Positions 32,090 to 44,990 of a stretch of 64,000 nucleotides of DNA are shown piece by piece. The notes beneath the pieces are model-generated. The model was not told the origin of the DNA. It was given only the letters and a program-made list of their open reading frames with translations, and searched no databases. How positions within the stretch are numbered: position 1 is the stretch's first letter; each line of letters starts with the position of its first letter. Where the stretch lies: the NCBI GenBank assembly GCA_035610365.1, contig CM069432.1, forward strand, positions 111,619,529 through 111,683,528. The letters are read 5' to 3'. The DNA is from Aquatica leii (lineage: Eukaryota; Arthropoda; Insecta; Coleoptera; Lampyridae). The position numbers were made by a program, and so were the translations under genes.

Positions 32090-32872
32090 TTTCCTTTTAA
32101 ACCTACAAACAGATGCAAAGTGATTTACTTTATTACAGTTCTCACAATTTTTTCCATAGGCGGGACAGTTATTTATCGGATGATTTTTTCCACATCTCGT
32201 GTATTGTTTGATGATATTAACACTTCTTGACCTTGATTTGGAACGTTGCTGATAGCGAGAATAACGACTTTGCGAATCGGAACGTGCTTTTCTTCTGCTG
32301 ACGGTTGCTATATTTCTATCTCTGTTGTGGTCATTATTTGATGCAGTGTTCTCTTTGTCTTGCATTAATCTTAGATTCTTCCTGGAATTTACTTTGTCTA
32401 CCGTTTTATCCTCATTTTGCAGTAATTTTTCTCTTAACGCTTCATCTTTAATTCCAATTATTATCATGGTTTTTATTAAATTGTCCTTTAAATTGTTATT
32501 ACCGAATTCACATTGGTTTGCTTGATTTTTTAAATTTGTGACAAATTCTTCCACTTTTTCACTTGCTTGACGTGCTTACTGCACTTATAACGTTCAAACG
32601 TTAGATTTCTTTTCGGAGTAAAATAACTTTCGAATTTTTCTTTTAATTTATTCACTTTATTTTTGTCTTCTTCTTGAAACAAAAACGTGTTGAAGATCTT
32701 TATGCAATCTTCACCCATGCAGTGTAACAGTTGAGCACATTGCGTTTTTTTCAGGTTTCATATCAAGCTCAATGGTGGTTGAATAAATTTCAAACCTTTG
32801 AATCCAATTTTTCCAGTTTTCTGCTACATTTCCTTCTAACGATAATTTATCTATTGTGCCTCTTGCTTCCAT
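32090..32872 (-). pseudogene. gag of the minus-strand gypsy (broken)
   Basis: The ATG at 32872-32870 gives MEARGTIDKLSLEGNVAENW, the usual start of insect gypsy Gag proteins of this kind. After a frameshift near 32740 come GEDCIKIFNTFLFQEEDKNK and FTPKRNLTFERYK. After another come FVTNLKNQANQCEFG and two CCHC-like knuckles (CTRCGKNHPINNC, CENCNKVNHFASVC). Several frames are needed to read it. Confidence 0.8.
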
Positions 32873-32948
32873 TTTTAATTTATTTAATTTTAATTTAGTT
32901 TAAGTTACACTTCATTTTAATTTTCTCTTCAAACTACTTACTGCGCCA

Positions 32949-33098
32949 TGTTATGATTGATGTGAATCAAACTGTAGGTGAGCGTAGACTGGTTTTTATT
33001 CAGACTTGGCGGGAATACCAAGCTTCTACAAATATAACTTATACTAGTCCTAACTTATACATGACAACAACTTATACGAATTCTAACATTACTTAACA
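32949..33098 (-). repeat. 5' LTR of the minus-strand gypsy
   Basis: 150 bp, directly followed on the minus strand by the primer-binding site (32934-32948). Confidence 0.88.
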
Positions 33099-33383
33099 CC
33101 TAGAGCATTTGTAAATGCTGTTCAACGTGTACGTGATACTGGCAACCTAAGGTTAAAACGGGGCCGTAATGCCGTACGCGCTAGAACACGACGTGTAATG
33201 GAAGCCGAAGAAGAAATATTGAATTTTGTAAATAACAATACGACTTTTAATGTTCGTACAATCGGACGGGAAGTGAAAATATCCAGAAACGTAGTGTGGC
33301 GTACCTTAAGAGAAGAATTTATATATCCGTACCATATTCAACGCGTTCAAGCTTTAAACCCCGCAGATTACACTCAATGTTAG

Positions 33384-33639
33384 AATACGGTAAATTGTAA
33401 TGGTTACAAATGTAACGAGATGTTTTGGATGAATGCGATGACGTAATACATACATGAGAGTGTGCGTGGGGAAAGTAGGTGAGAGAAGTCGCGTTCGTAC
33501 TTCGCAGAGAGAAGTCGCGATTCACAGATAGGTAGATTTTAAAAAACGTGAACATTTTACATTTTATATTACTCAATACACATAATTCTTTTTTCCACAA
33601 TCAATGCCGTTTGTTTCAATATAATTGAACCTATTAAAT
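33384..33639. other. Transposase remnant and unassigned sequence
   Basis: Out-of-frame remains of the DUF4817-type transposase continue to about 33460. GAGAGAAGTCGCG occurs twice (33481 and about 33508). The rest shows nothing recognisable. Confidence 0.4.
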
Positions 33640-36600
33640 TACAGATTATAAGCGCATGGGAATCAACTCCATAAAGTAGACAGACATTAACTGAATTAAC
33701 ATCAAGGCTCCTAGCAGAAGAAAAACGTAACAATACAGAAAGTCCAAGTGCACAACAAGAAATAGCATTCCGTTCCGCAGGTAAGCAAAGTAAAACCGGT
33801 AAAACTTTACAAAATCTCATACGTAAAAATGAAACAAAAAATTGCTTCAAATGTGGAAGACCCGGACACTTTGCGAGAAATTGCAAAAAATCCGAAGTAA
33901 AATGTAATATTTGTAAAAAAAAACGAATCACCAAAAAAGGGATTGTTTTTTTAGAAATAAAAATGCTACAAACAGTTCGGAGAAATCTAATGAACAATCA
34001 AATAAACCCATGTCGTTATTAACACACGTAGAAAAGAGAAATGAAAACCAAACAAAGAAAATCGAATGGTTCCTCGATTCAGGTGCAACGTCTCACATGA
34101 CAAATGAAAAGGATTTAATACAAAACATGCAAGAAATCAACAGTGAAATTGGAACTGCAAAAAAGAGCGAAATAATACAAGCGTTAGGAATCGGTGAAGT
34201 CGAAACTCAAGAATGTATCTTCAAAAACGTCGAATACGTGCCAAAATTAAGTAAAAACTTATTGTCCGTGAGTAAAATAACACAAGTTTATAAAAACAAT
34301 ATTAAAATTTTAGAAGGAACGCGTAGTGATAACGAATTAAATTAAAACGAGTAAAACAATCAACGAAAGTGCTCTAATTAGTAAAACCGAAAATGTAAAA
34401 TTATGGCATAAAAAATTAGGCCACATAAGTGGGAAAAACATGATAAAGCTAAAAAAGAACAGTATCGGATTAAATATAAGTGACGCCGAAATAAAAAACT
34501 TAAAAAACACGTGTGAAATCTGCATAAAAGCTAAGCAGATAAATCCATTCAGCAAAACTCGACGACGCGCAAAGAATTAAAGAATAAATAAGAAACGGCT
34601 ACAGCGATAAAAAATTGTGTAAACGAAGCTGAAGCGAAATGGAATTTAAAAACAAGCGTGATACGAAGTGTTAACGGAGGTGAATATCGAAGTGCCGAAA
34701 TAACAGATTGGTGTAAAAACAAAGGAATACGTATGGATTTTACTATTCCCTATTCTCTGTAATTAGATGGAAAATCGGAACGACTTAACAGGACATTAAT
34801 GAACAAATCCAGATCGTTAATGTTCAAAACAAAACAAAGCAATAAAATGTGGGGAGAAGCAGTTCAAGTAGTAGCTTATTTAATTAACCGAATACCAACA
34901 GAGACCGTAGAAACAACGCCGTATAAAATGTGGTACAACAAGAAACCCAATTTAAAGTATTTACAAATTTTTGATACATATGCATACGCAAGAAAGTTAG
35001 GTTACTTAAATAAACTCGAAGAAGAAGAAAAAATTTATTTTTGTGGGATATTCTACAAATTGTTATCGACTTTTTGATGAAGAAAAACCAAAAAAATATA
35101 ATTTCTAGGGATGTAATATTCGAAAAATACACAGAAAATAAAAATGAATTATCGGAACTAACATCGGAAGGTGAAAATCACGAACCAGCTGAAAGATTTG
35201 AACCGACTTTGATAGCGAAAATGGATCAGACGAAAAACAAAATCAAACCGGAGACGAAAATTTTGAACAAGTTGAAGAATTACAACGAAAAAAATTTGAA
35301 GACTACGTAATGCTAACATACGAAGAAGCCATAAAAGGCGAAAACAAGGAAAAATAGATAAAAACCATCGATGAAGAAAAAAAATCGTTACAAGAAAATC
35401 AAACGTGGACTTTAGTAAACAAAAGTGACGTCATAGATAAAAAAACTGTTAACAAGTAAGTACGTGTTTAAAATTAAAGAAGACGGCTCATATAAAGCAA
35501 GACTGGTAGTTCGCGGATTTAAACAGAAACAAGGAATTGATTACGATTACGATTACTTGTGCGATAAGATTGTTATTTGCAATTGCAGCTGAACAAAATG
35601 CTGAATTGGTAAAATTTGATATCAAAACAGCTTTCCTATATGAAACGTTAGAAGAAGAAATCTACATGCAATTACCGCAAGGCTACGAAGACGACAACCA
35701 AGTTTGCAAACTGAGAAAAGCGCTATAGGGATTGAAGCAAGCTTCTATTAAATTTAACGAAACATTTACAGATTTTCTGAAACATCTAGGCATGAAACCA
35801 TTAAAATCAGAAAGGTGTGTTTTTAAATCGGAAACAAGTGACATGATTCTCGCAATTTATGTAGACGACGGCTTATTAATCGGAGTAAATAAAATCCAAG
35901 TTTTTTTTTCTGAAGAAATTAAAAGAAGAATTCAAGGAATCGACATAAAGAAAGATGAAATGGGAATATTATTAAGTCAAAGTGACATGGTTAAGAGACT
36001 ATTGATAAGCGCAAATATGCAGGATTGCAATTCAACCAAAATACCGTTACATGGTGGAGATGTACAGAGAAATGAACGAGGTACAGAGAGAAGATATACT
36101 TAGAGTGGAATCTCCTGTATATAAACTTGGAACACAGTTTATGGCGCCCTACAACGGTTGTGGGGAAAACAAATAGCGCGAATTTTAAACTTAATGTGTG
36201 GGTGTGGGTAGCACCCATTATTATTACAATGGTTTATTTTGAATGTTTTCTTGTTTTTGAAAGAATAGTTATGAAAATTGTCACTTTTTTATAATTATGC
36301 ATTAAAAAAAGCGACTTATTTTATATAACATTTTTTATTTGCACAAATACAATATAAATAACTTCCAGTTTCATTCGAATCAACACCGTGTGAATATTGT
36401 AACAACTTTTCTTTAAAACGAATATGAAAACCTTCAGTTTTTAAATAGTAATAAACGTTAGAATCAAACACGTGTAAAAATAACTTGCATTATTTAGTCG
36501 ATTTTATTCGAGAAATGCAATTCAGCGTTTATAGCCTTCAAGGTACGAAAAAGAGGGAAAAAACTTGCTGTATTTGTATTTTTTACCGATAATTATTACA

Positions 36601-37375
36601 TAGTGGCCTCTAACGGTTGTGGGGAAAAGTTAAAACGTTATTCCTTTTCTCTCAATTGAAGATACTCGTCTACAAATACTTTGTTTATGACGAGGTAAAA
36701 ATACAACTTATCCATATCGCGAAATGGTAGGCAGTATTTTATACATAAACAATAAAACGCGACCCGATATTAGTTTCGCGGTAAATTTTGTGAACAGATT
36801 CTACAAATAAGGAGGTGAACATTGTGAAACATATTCTCAAGTATTTTAAAGGCAATCCAAATTATGGAATTAAATTTGAGAACAACAGTAATAACGAAAT
36901 AATCGCATTTTCCAACGCCGATTATGCACAGGATGTTGAAACAAGAAAAAGTACAACCGGATACCTAATATTTTTCAACGGATGCTTAATAAATTGGATA
37001 TCAAGAAAACAAAGTGTGACAGCGTTTAGCACGTGTGAATCCGAAATAATAGCAGCAGCCTAATGCGTGAAGGAACTCATGTATATTAAAAATTTTACAG
37101 AAGAAATTAAGGATTTTAAAATGAGAGTGACTCTGTATGTGGACAGCAAAAGTGTGATCGAACTAGCGAAAAACGGGACACTAAACAAACGAAGCTAACA
37201 TATTGACGTGAAATACCATTTTATACATGAGAAAATAAAGGATGGTATGTTAAAAATCGAACATTGTAGTTCGGCTAATTATTTTGGCAGATATTTTGAC
37301 TAAACCATTGGACAGCACTAAATTTATAGGTTTAAGAGATAAATTGTTGGTAAAGTGTTAGAAGTTTTTTTGAAT
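33640..37375 (+). pseudogene. Ty1/copia retrotransposon relic (gag-pol, many breaks)
   Basis: Order on the plus strand: Gag end (ISAWESTP, LTSRLLAEEKR) with knuckle CFKCGRPGHFARNC (about 33855), protease WFLDSGATSHM (about 34070), the pre-integrase block LWHKKLGHISGKNMIKL, and an integrase with much of the core deleted (SVNGGEYRSAEITDWC, LDGKSERLNRTLM). Then come reverse transcriptase (YKARLVVRGFKQKQG, VKFDIKTAFL, AIYVDDGLLIG at about 35855) and RNase H (SNADYAQDVETRKSTTGY, STCESEIIAAA). This domain order is diagnostic of Copia. Stops and frameshifts are frequent. No LTR pair was found, so both ends are truncated. Confidence 0.9.
36104..36700. repeat. Unidentified insert in the Copia relic
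   Basis: The Copia frame is lost after about 36070-36100 and resumes at about 36712 with PYREMVGSILYINNKTRPDI. The roughly 600 bp between are not Copia. AACGGTTGTGGGGAAAA occurs twice in direct orientation near the two ends (36157 and about 36614). Boundaries are approximate; no terminal inverted repeats were recognised. Confidence 0.5.
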
Positions 37376-38485
37376 TTAAAATTAAAATTTAAAAATAATG
37401 TATTCATAAATTAGTGTAATTTTTAATGTTTTTAAAAAACAATGCCTTTTTTATTAAAACTTTGATTCCTTTTATATAACGTCGTAATGTGATGTTTGCG
37501 TTGTAAACTTGAGTATAATTCCCGATTCATAATTCAATAGCATCTTATTTAAACTCAAAAACCATCACGTCATTATCAAATAGTTAATTTTTTTTTTACA
37601 AAGAAGTCAGTTTAATTAAATTATAACATTGTTATTTTTTATAGTCTTAAAAAAGATACTGTTTTTTTTATTGAACTTCGATAATTTTCTAAGAATTAAT
37701 AAATAAATCCTAATCCTATTCAAATTAATACTAACAAAGTATATGGGGATATGAATACGATTAATACAAACATTACTTACCCTTTAGCTTATCAAACAAG
37801 ATTCACAAAATAATAATAAAAAGAACACTAAACAAAATGGATTTAAAACACCGAATAAATAAAAACAAGAGTAATAAATGTTTCGATTCAGTTTCAACAA
37901 CAAATTGCAACTGCATTTAAATAGTAAATAAGAAATAATGAATAAACAAAAATCTAAAAATCCACGAAGTTGAAGTGGAAAGTTTATGCAGATGAGAGAG
38001 ATAGTGTTGTAAAATACAGCACATTTAAATCCTATTGTTCTCTCACGTGCAAGACAGCCATAGTAAAATTTTTAGGAAACCTAATTGCAGCGGTTGCTTT
38101 GACATTGTACACATTTCTAAGAATGGCTTAATTCGACGATTTGAGATAGTTTTATACATTTCTAAACGAATGATATTCCAAAAATCTATAACATATATAA
38201 TCTGACTTATTTTAATAATTTGTATATTCTAATTTATATGCATTGTTTAGTCAAAACATGCTTGCTAGAAATAGCACAAAGTTTACTTTTATTTTGTTAA
38301 ACATTTCCATATACGTGTGATTACTTTGAACGATTCTTGCTACCTGTGAATGGTGCTGTTAAATTCTATTGTTAAATGTTCTTTATTATTCCAAATAATT
38401 TTTTTAATTTTTTGAAGTTCAATAGTCATGAAACGCCATTATCTTTTTTATTCGTAATATCGTTGTCGGTGAATACTATTTTTAA
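37376..38485. other. Non-coding AT-rich DNA
   Basis: No gene, inverted-repeat ends or recognisable element were seen. Confidence 0.4.
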
Positions 38486-38493
38486 GTATTTTA

Positions 38494-41400
38494 TAGGGGT
38501 GTTGAATCGACTCGGTTAAATGGTTAACCGAATCATTTTCTTATTGGTTAACCGGATAATTTAAAATTGAATTATTCATTTTTGGTTAATCGATTCAGTT
38601 TAACCATTTTTGGTTAATCGATTCAGTTTAACTATCCTTGAGTAAACGATTTAGGTTAACCGTCTTTGGTTAAACGATTCAGTTTAACCATCTTTCGTAA
38701 AACGATCCAGTTTAGCCATCTTTTGTTATACGATTTACTTTAAGGGCTTTTGGTTAAAGAACCATTTTAATCACAAATTATTAAATTATCTATTTTAATC
38801 ATGTTTGGTTAAACCTTTGGCGCAAAACAAAAAAAAAGTATTACATATTTCTAAATAATAAATAGATTAAGCAATTGTTTTGCATTCTAATTTAAATTTT
38901 AGAAATTTAACAAATAAATTTCTATTTGTTTAAAAAGTTAAAATTTGTCTTTTTAGAGGCTTCAATTTAAAATACAATTTTAAAAATAAATTTTACAGAA
39001 TAGAAAACTCAAACTTTTATCGAAGACTTATTGCTTTCACTAAATATATTTATTTTTGTTTATATTAATTTGAATAAACTATTTATATACAATTAAACAA
39101 ATCACCTAACACTTTTTTCATCAATTTTCTTTGCACTAATAATTTTCTACTTTTATTTTGTTGTTTTTTTAAATTTTTGAGGGAACTACTTCTAACAATT
39201 TAAAACATAAATACATTCAAAACCACAAAAACCTTTCCAATATGGATTGTCAATACTACAAAAAGTGCCCACATTAGAATAGTGTTGAAAATGTAGAAGT
39301 GCTAGTCTTTACGTATGTGTACTAAACTGTACCATGTGTTTTTGACTACTTATTTCAATCTTTTGTTGTTCATAATACATATCTTGTTTTTTCTAATAAA
39401 AATTTGTAAACAAGAAACATAATGATTATATTTTAAGCAGGTGCAATTTTTTTCATAAATACTTTTAACAAATACCTTTTAAGAAAAAGGGTTAATAATC
39501 TATTTACATAAAATTTTATTTTGAAAACTACCTGCCTACTTAAAAGCACATTGACCTAATGTGCATTTAAAAATATTACTGGTAAAATCATATTTTATAG
39601 TTTTATAAATTTTGAAATCAGTAATAAAATTTGGGAAATGTATCTAGATAATTTATACATATTTGAAATACGTTTTTATTAACTAAAAACATTTTTGTTA
39701 AATGGTGGTTTGTTAGAATATAAAATTAACTTAATTAGTTAACTTCAATTAAATTTTGATTGTTTCACCAATTTCTGCACAATTACTTTAATATTGATAT
39801 TGATTTTTGAGTGACAAAAATAGAAAACGTTATTAATATCTATGTACAGATTACAAGTTACAAATTGTTTTCAATCCCTTGTTTCATGTTTCTTAGAAAA
39901 TCCTTTTACCTGAATATAAGAACGCTCATACCAATGACAAGGAGGCTCTATTGGCGGCGTTGTGTTTAACAACAGCTAAGTAAAGAAACATCTGTGTTGC
40001 AAGTAGATACTAGAACCAGTTGGTTTTTACGGCACTTTTTGAAGAAATGCGGATTATGTTTATTATTTGTAGATCATAAATTAATAAATTTTGTTAGGAA
40101 AAAGTCTTCTCCGCAAAGGGACATTTTATGATAGAAGGCGTCTACGTAATTTTTAGTTAAATTTATTTTCAATCGAGATTGATGCTTTTATGTAGTTAAC
40201 TATAACTAATTAAGTAAAATGTAAGATTGAGGCCTCTAGTAAACAAATTTTTAATTTTTTTTATCTTTGCATTTTTTTATTTTTGGCCAAAAGTAATTCT
40301 TAGATATAAGTTTTAATCTCGTCAAAGCAGTAAAACCATAATAACAAAAAAAATTAATTCTTAAGCAAATCATTTAAAAGTTAACGATTTTTTCTTCACG
40401 AACGCGATTATTATTTTACAAGCAATCGATAATCACCATCGTTGTTTGATGAATCTAGGAAAATGCCTTTGGAAGAAAAACCACGGAAAAAAATTATTAT
40501 TTATTCTGTAATTCATATAATGTAATCAATCACAAAAACGAATTAAACCCGTTTTAATTGAAACAATCTTTTCGTTTTAAATAAAATGTTTTGTTACGTT
40601 TACTTATACAAAATTACACTTTCTATAACAAAAAAATCATTTTTTAAAGCTATTATATATTGTTCAGTTTAAACATTTGGTTTTAGAAGTTTTTTCATAT
40701 TGTCGTTTTGTTATCATTATGGTTGAATATTTTGAAGTTACCGTTTTATTATGTTTTTATATTTAGTTTAAATTTTCCTTAGACTTTTAATCAAGACGCG
40801 TTAATTGATATGTTCTATATTCTTATCTACTGCTACAAAACTGTTCTAGAAGATCGATCTAATTATACCAATAGTGTAATTTAAAAAAACCACGCAGTCT
40901 TTCCTGTCTTGTCTAAGAAATAAATTTTGCTTACACACATAACACCAATTTTTAGGTACAGTATTTATTAACTAACAGCTACTGCTAAATTTAAGTTTAA
41001 GCAAGTACAAAATTTTTTCCGGGAATCTTGTTTTTGATTCCCTTGTTTTGTAGGTAAACGATAATAAATTGCAATCCTGTTTTTTTATTTGTTTAATGAT
41101 TGCAATCGCGAATGATTTTTGAAAGATGACCGGTGATCGCAATCGCAATCTTATTTAAAACGATCGTTCTGGTCACTGGTTATTGACAGTAATCTTAACC
41201 TTAAAAATATTTAAAATTAGAATTTAACTTTAAAACATAATCAAAAATACAGTTTTTATAATACGGATCTTAAAGAATACTTTAATGATCTATTTGATTA
41301 TGTAGATTAAGTATGCACTATAGAGTTAATTAAAGCAAATCATTGATAAAAGTGATTAAAACGAATCGGTTAACAATAGTTGCTTAAACCAAATTGTAGG

Positions 41401-41654
41401 CAAGGATTAAAACAATTTGGTTAACTAAAACGAATCATTTGGTTAATTTAATTTTAAGTCATTGAATCGACACTCGTAGTTGAAACGAATCAGTTACCAA
41501 AAATGGTTAAAACTAATTGGTTAACCAAAAATGTATCGGTTGGTTACAATGAATAAGTTACCAAAAATGGTTAAAATTAACTGAAAATGAATCAATTGGT
41601 TAATTTAGCTTTAACCAGTTAACCGGCTACCAAAGGTCAAAATCGACACCCCTA
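38494..41654. mobile_element. hAT-like non-autonomous element with GGTTAA-rich ends
   Basis: TAGGGGTGTTGAATCGAC at 38494 pairs with the reverse complement of TCGACACCCCTA ending at 41654. Outside are GTATTTTA (38486-38493) and CTATTTTA (41657-41664, offset by two bases), a near-match 8-bp duplication. The first 350 bp and last 350 bp hold many GGTTAA/TTAACC words with GAATCG partners, in both orientations. TAGGGGTG ends, 8-bp targets and subterminal repeats fit hAT. The 2.4-kb interior is AT-rich without a transposase. Confidence 0.65.
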
Positions 41655-41664
41655 GACTATTTTA

Positions 41665-42639
41665 GGATAAATCAAGGACATAATAAGGTCATTTTCGAAG
41701 AACTGTAAATTTTTAAGCCAAAAAGGTTGTTGTTATTCAATTTCAGCTAAACAGCAACCACAGCGCGGCAAATATATGTATAAGAATAGTATGCAAATTT
41801 ATGTATATTTATAACTGATTTTTTTCAATAAAGATATACGTCTTATTAACTTTTTGGAAAAGTTAACCGTGGGGAAAATTAACTTGTTCTTTCCATTCTG
41901 AACCCGTTCTTGAAATTAAAACAATACTGATACAAATTAGAAAATTGGTCCAATAAAAGTACCTTTTAAAACTAATGGTCTGATAAAAATTGCCAAACAA
42001 GTAACATAATGTAATTAATGAGCTCTGGTATAGGATAGGTAAATAAAATGATGTAACAAGTTATAACTGGCGTTTAACAGGTACTGCATATAATGTATAT
42101 GTTAAGTAAATGTAATCTGATTTACATCTACAATACGTCCTTTTATACACATTAACCCGATCTAAATTTAATTATATTTTTAATACATTTCTATTCTTAT
42201 GTAAAATAATCATCAATTTTGCTATATAAACAGTATATACCTTTTTTCATATTAAATATATATAAACATTCTCATGTTTTTAATACGTATGATTTTTCAT
42301 ATAAGAAATATGTTACCCTTAATATGTACGATTCATGTAAACTCTTGTATGTAATATACATGTTTATTTATATTAACTTATATATTTCTTATATATAAAC
42401 CCAAATGTAAAATAGATGTTATTTTCATAAGAAAGACTGATATATTCTAGATGTAAAAAGGCTTATGTATGACTATTTCTTTAAATTTTACATATATTTT
42501 ATAGAAAATTTATATGTATGTTTGCTGGGATATAACTTATATATTGTTTGATTGTATCTAGATACATATAAATAGATAAAAAATATTAATCTAGATTAAT
42601 TTATCTATATGAATTTATATAGATAATTTACAACACTGG
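41665..42639. other. AT-rich stretch with many short palindromes
   Basis: 42060-42600 is full of ATATGTATAT-like words and tends to self-pair. No gene or clear element ends are seen. Confidence 0.35.
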
Positions 42640-44595
42640 TTAAAACCAGTAGGAATTGTAAATCTAGTAACTAAGTATAAAGAGATATGCAGGTCAGAAA
42701 ATTTTGTGATCGTAGAAAACGATAAACTACCTATTTTAGGATTAGAATCTTGCATTAAATTTGATTTAATAAGGAAAGTTAATAAAATATATGTCATATA
42801 AGAATTTAATAATGCTGAGGAATTTGTAAACGCTAATTTAGATCCGTTCACAGGAGTTAGAAAGTTCAGTCAAAAATGTAATATTGACTTAAAACCAGAT
42901 GCAGTCCTAGTGGTTAGACCACCCAGAAGAGTCCCAATAACGGTGAAACCAAAGTTAAAGCAAACGCTTGAGCAGTTAGAGAAGGCCAAATTTATTGAAA
43001 AAGCTACTGGACCAATCACTTGGGCTAGTAATATGGTTATAGTAGAGAAACCAAATGGGCAACTCCGAATATGTCTAGAAGTATGCTGTAAATTAACAGG
43101 TATGAGTTGACTTTCTGTGTTAGACCTAAAAGATGGGTTTTATCACATTGAATTAGATACATCAAGTAGTAGCTTATGTAACTTTAGTACACCATTTAGG
43201 TTCTATAAATTTTTAAGATTGCCATTTGGGTTAAATTTTGCACCTGAATTATTTCAAAAAATCAATCGCAAAAATTTTAATGACATTGAAGGGGCTACAG
43301 TATATTTTGATGACATCTTGATAGTTACAAAATCTAAAAGTGAACACGACATAATTTTAAATAAAGTTTTAAAAGGGGCCAGAGACTTAAATATAAAGTT
43401 TAAGAAGAACAAAATTCAATATAGTCTCCGTGAAGTTAAGTATCTGGGGCATTTATTTTCAGCAACAGGAATAATAACCAGATAAAAAAAGGGTTAAAGC
43501 AATTCTAGAATTAAGTAACCCTACTTGTAAAAAAGAAGTACAAATTCTTAGTACGTTTAATTATTTTCGCAGTTTTATTTCAAATTTGTCAAAAGTATCT
43601 ACACCTCTACGAAATTTATTAAAAGCTGACGCACTATTTTGTTGGACTGTGGCACAAGAAATTGCATTCAAACAAATGAAAAATTGATTAACAAACTCAC
43701 CGATTCTGGCAAATTTTAGCACAGAAAGAGAAATAACAATACAAACAGATGCATCAAAAGATGGACTGGGTTGCTGTTTAATGCAAGAGGGGAAACTAGT
43801 TGCTTTTGCATCTCGAAGTCTCACAGAGAATGAAAAGAATTGGGCTAGCATAGAAAAAGAATTCTTGGCAATGGCATTTGCTCTTTCTAAATTCCACGAA
43901 TTTATTTATAGACGTCAAGTTACTCTGTGGACCGATCACAAACCTTTAGTGTCAATAATGACCAACAAATTTTCAGAAATAGCATCACCCAGGCTACAAA
44001 AAATTAAATTAAAATTATTAAGGTACCTATCAATTAAATGTTAAATATATGCCAGGAAAACACTTACATGTTGCGGACCTTCTGTCTCGCAATTATGTAG
44101 TTAAAAATGAAACAGATGACCCTACAATGTTAGAAGTAGTTCATAATATTAACAGTGTAGTCAATATATCTGAAAACAAAAAAGTAGAATTCCAAATGGA
44201 AACTGATAAAGATCAAATATTAAAACTTGTTGATATTGTCTTAATCAATAGCCACAAAAATGTACTGCAGAATTAATGCCGTATTTTAATATAAAAAATG
44301 AAATAACAGTTATTGAAAACATTCTCTTGTACAAACAGCTTATAATAGTTCATAACGCATTAAGGCGCAGTATGATGGCTTTAGCTCATGAAAGTCATTT
44401 GGAAATAAATAAAACATTGAGCTTAGCCAAACAGAGTTTTTACTGGCCAACGTTGAGAAGAGACGTCATTCATTATGTGAATAGCTGCAGAGTATGTGAA
44501 CAAAACAAACCAAGAAATTGTAATTAACCGCTCCTGAATCACTTCATCCCTAATAAACCATTCGCAAAAATAGCGTCAGATATATGTGTGTAAAT
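42640..44595 (+). pseudogene. Ty3/gypsy pol fragment
   Basis: Reverse transcriptase reads RVPITVKPKLKQTLEQLEKA, SVLDLKDGFYHIELD, YKFLRLPFGLNFAPELFQ and YFDDILIVTKSKSEHD (about 43310). The RNase H part is SRSLTENEKNWASIEKEFLA and WTDHKPLVSIM. The integrase finger is ALAHESHLEINKTLSLAK with CRVCEQNKP, and KPFAKIASDI marks the core start at about 44560, after which it is truncated. In-frame stops at about 42799, 43108 and 43483 and a gap at about 44040 break it. It has no gag and no LTRs. Confidence 0.88.
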
Positions 44596-44662
44596 AAAAA
44601 ATTATAAACAATCATAAAATACACAATTTTATTTAACTAAAAGAATATATGTAGCTAATAAC

Positions 44663-44990
44663 ATGGCGAATGACGAACACAAGAGACCAAGAATGGATTT
44701 CATCGAAGGACTGGCGTTTCATCTTTTGGAAGACCACTTAAAAGAAATATCCAAAATTAGTAATCGATCTACTGATGTGAAAGCGTTTGTTACTAAGAAT
44801 TTTGCAGTAGTACAAACCAATGATCATCCAAATCGCCTTTTAGGTACATGTTTTTTGTATGGAACACACAGAAACAACAAGACCAAGAACCAAGTGTGGC
44901 ACCTGCTGGCGTTTCACAGGTAAGAACCACATGGAAATGGCCATAAAATGTCACCGATGTCGAGATAGTTCAGATGACGAAGAAGATTGA
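44663..44990 (+). pseudogene. Probable piggyBac-like transposase C-terminus
   Basis: The frame from 44663 reads DFIEGLAFHLLEDHLKE,  then a basic linker and CFLYGTHRNN. One extra base near 44890 moves the cysteine-rich end to another frame, which reads KCGTCWRFTG and IKCHRC before an acidic tail and a stop at 44988-44990. A helix like xFIxxLAxxLxxxH followed by paired CxxC motifs fits the C-terminal cysteine domain of piggyBac transposases. The rest of the enzyme is absent. It could instead be another zinc-binding protein end. Confidence 0.45.

Larger units (their letters stand above)
26768..33098 (-). mobile_element. Ty3/gypsy LTR retrotransposon on the minus strand (decayed)
   Basis: Both LTRs are 150 bp (26768-26917; 32949-33098), TGTTATGATT to TTAACA/ATAACA on the plus strand. 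Next to the right LTR, the minus strand reads TGGCGCAGTAAGTAG, a typical primer-binding site. Next to the left LTR it reads AAGGAAAGGAGA, the polypurine tract. The target duplication is CCTAT/CCTAG (26763-26767, 33099-33103). Inside are broken gag and pol plus the 2.2-kb element A (27036-29241). Confidence 0.92.
26640..33383 (+). pseudogene. DUF4817-type transposase N-terminus, split by a gypsy element
   Basis: The frame starts at 26640 (MMAQFSNQELIDMVLIYEVV), passes SRIYTERFPGRQHPVP, and is cut at 26767. It resumes in the same frame at 33099 with RAFVNAVQRVRDTGNLRL, then EAEEEILNFVNNNTTFNVRT and VVWRTLREEFIYPYHIQRVQ, ending at a stop at 33381-33383. The helix-turn-helix pattern (YGE..REA..YAERFP..., TF..V.QRLR-TG, HPYHLQRVQ) is that of DUF4817 proteins linked to mariner-like transposons. 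Remains of the catalytic part after 33383 (LDECDDVIHT) are out of frame. Only 26640-26767 and 33099-33383 belong to it. Confidence 0.7.

Noticed and set aside
38500-41660. GGTTAA/TTAACC repeats as telomere-like or satellite DNA
   Set aside because: They are irregular, confined to two arms, and bounded by TAGGGGTG-type inverted ends, which fits transposon subterminal repeats better.
42615-42851. Minus-strand frame opposite the gypsy fragment
   Set aside because: It is the antisense of recognisable gypsy coding sequence on the plus strand.
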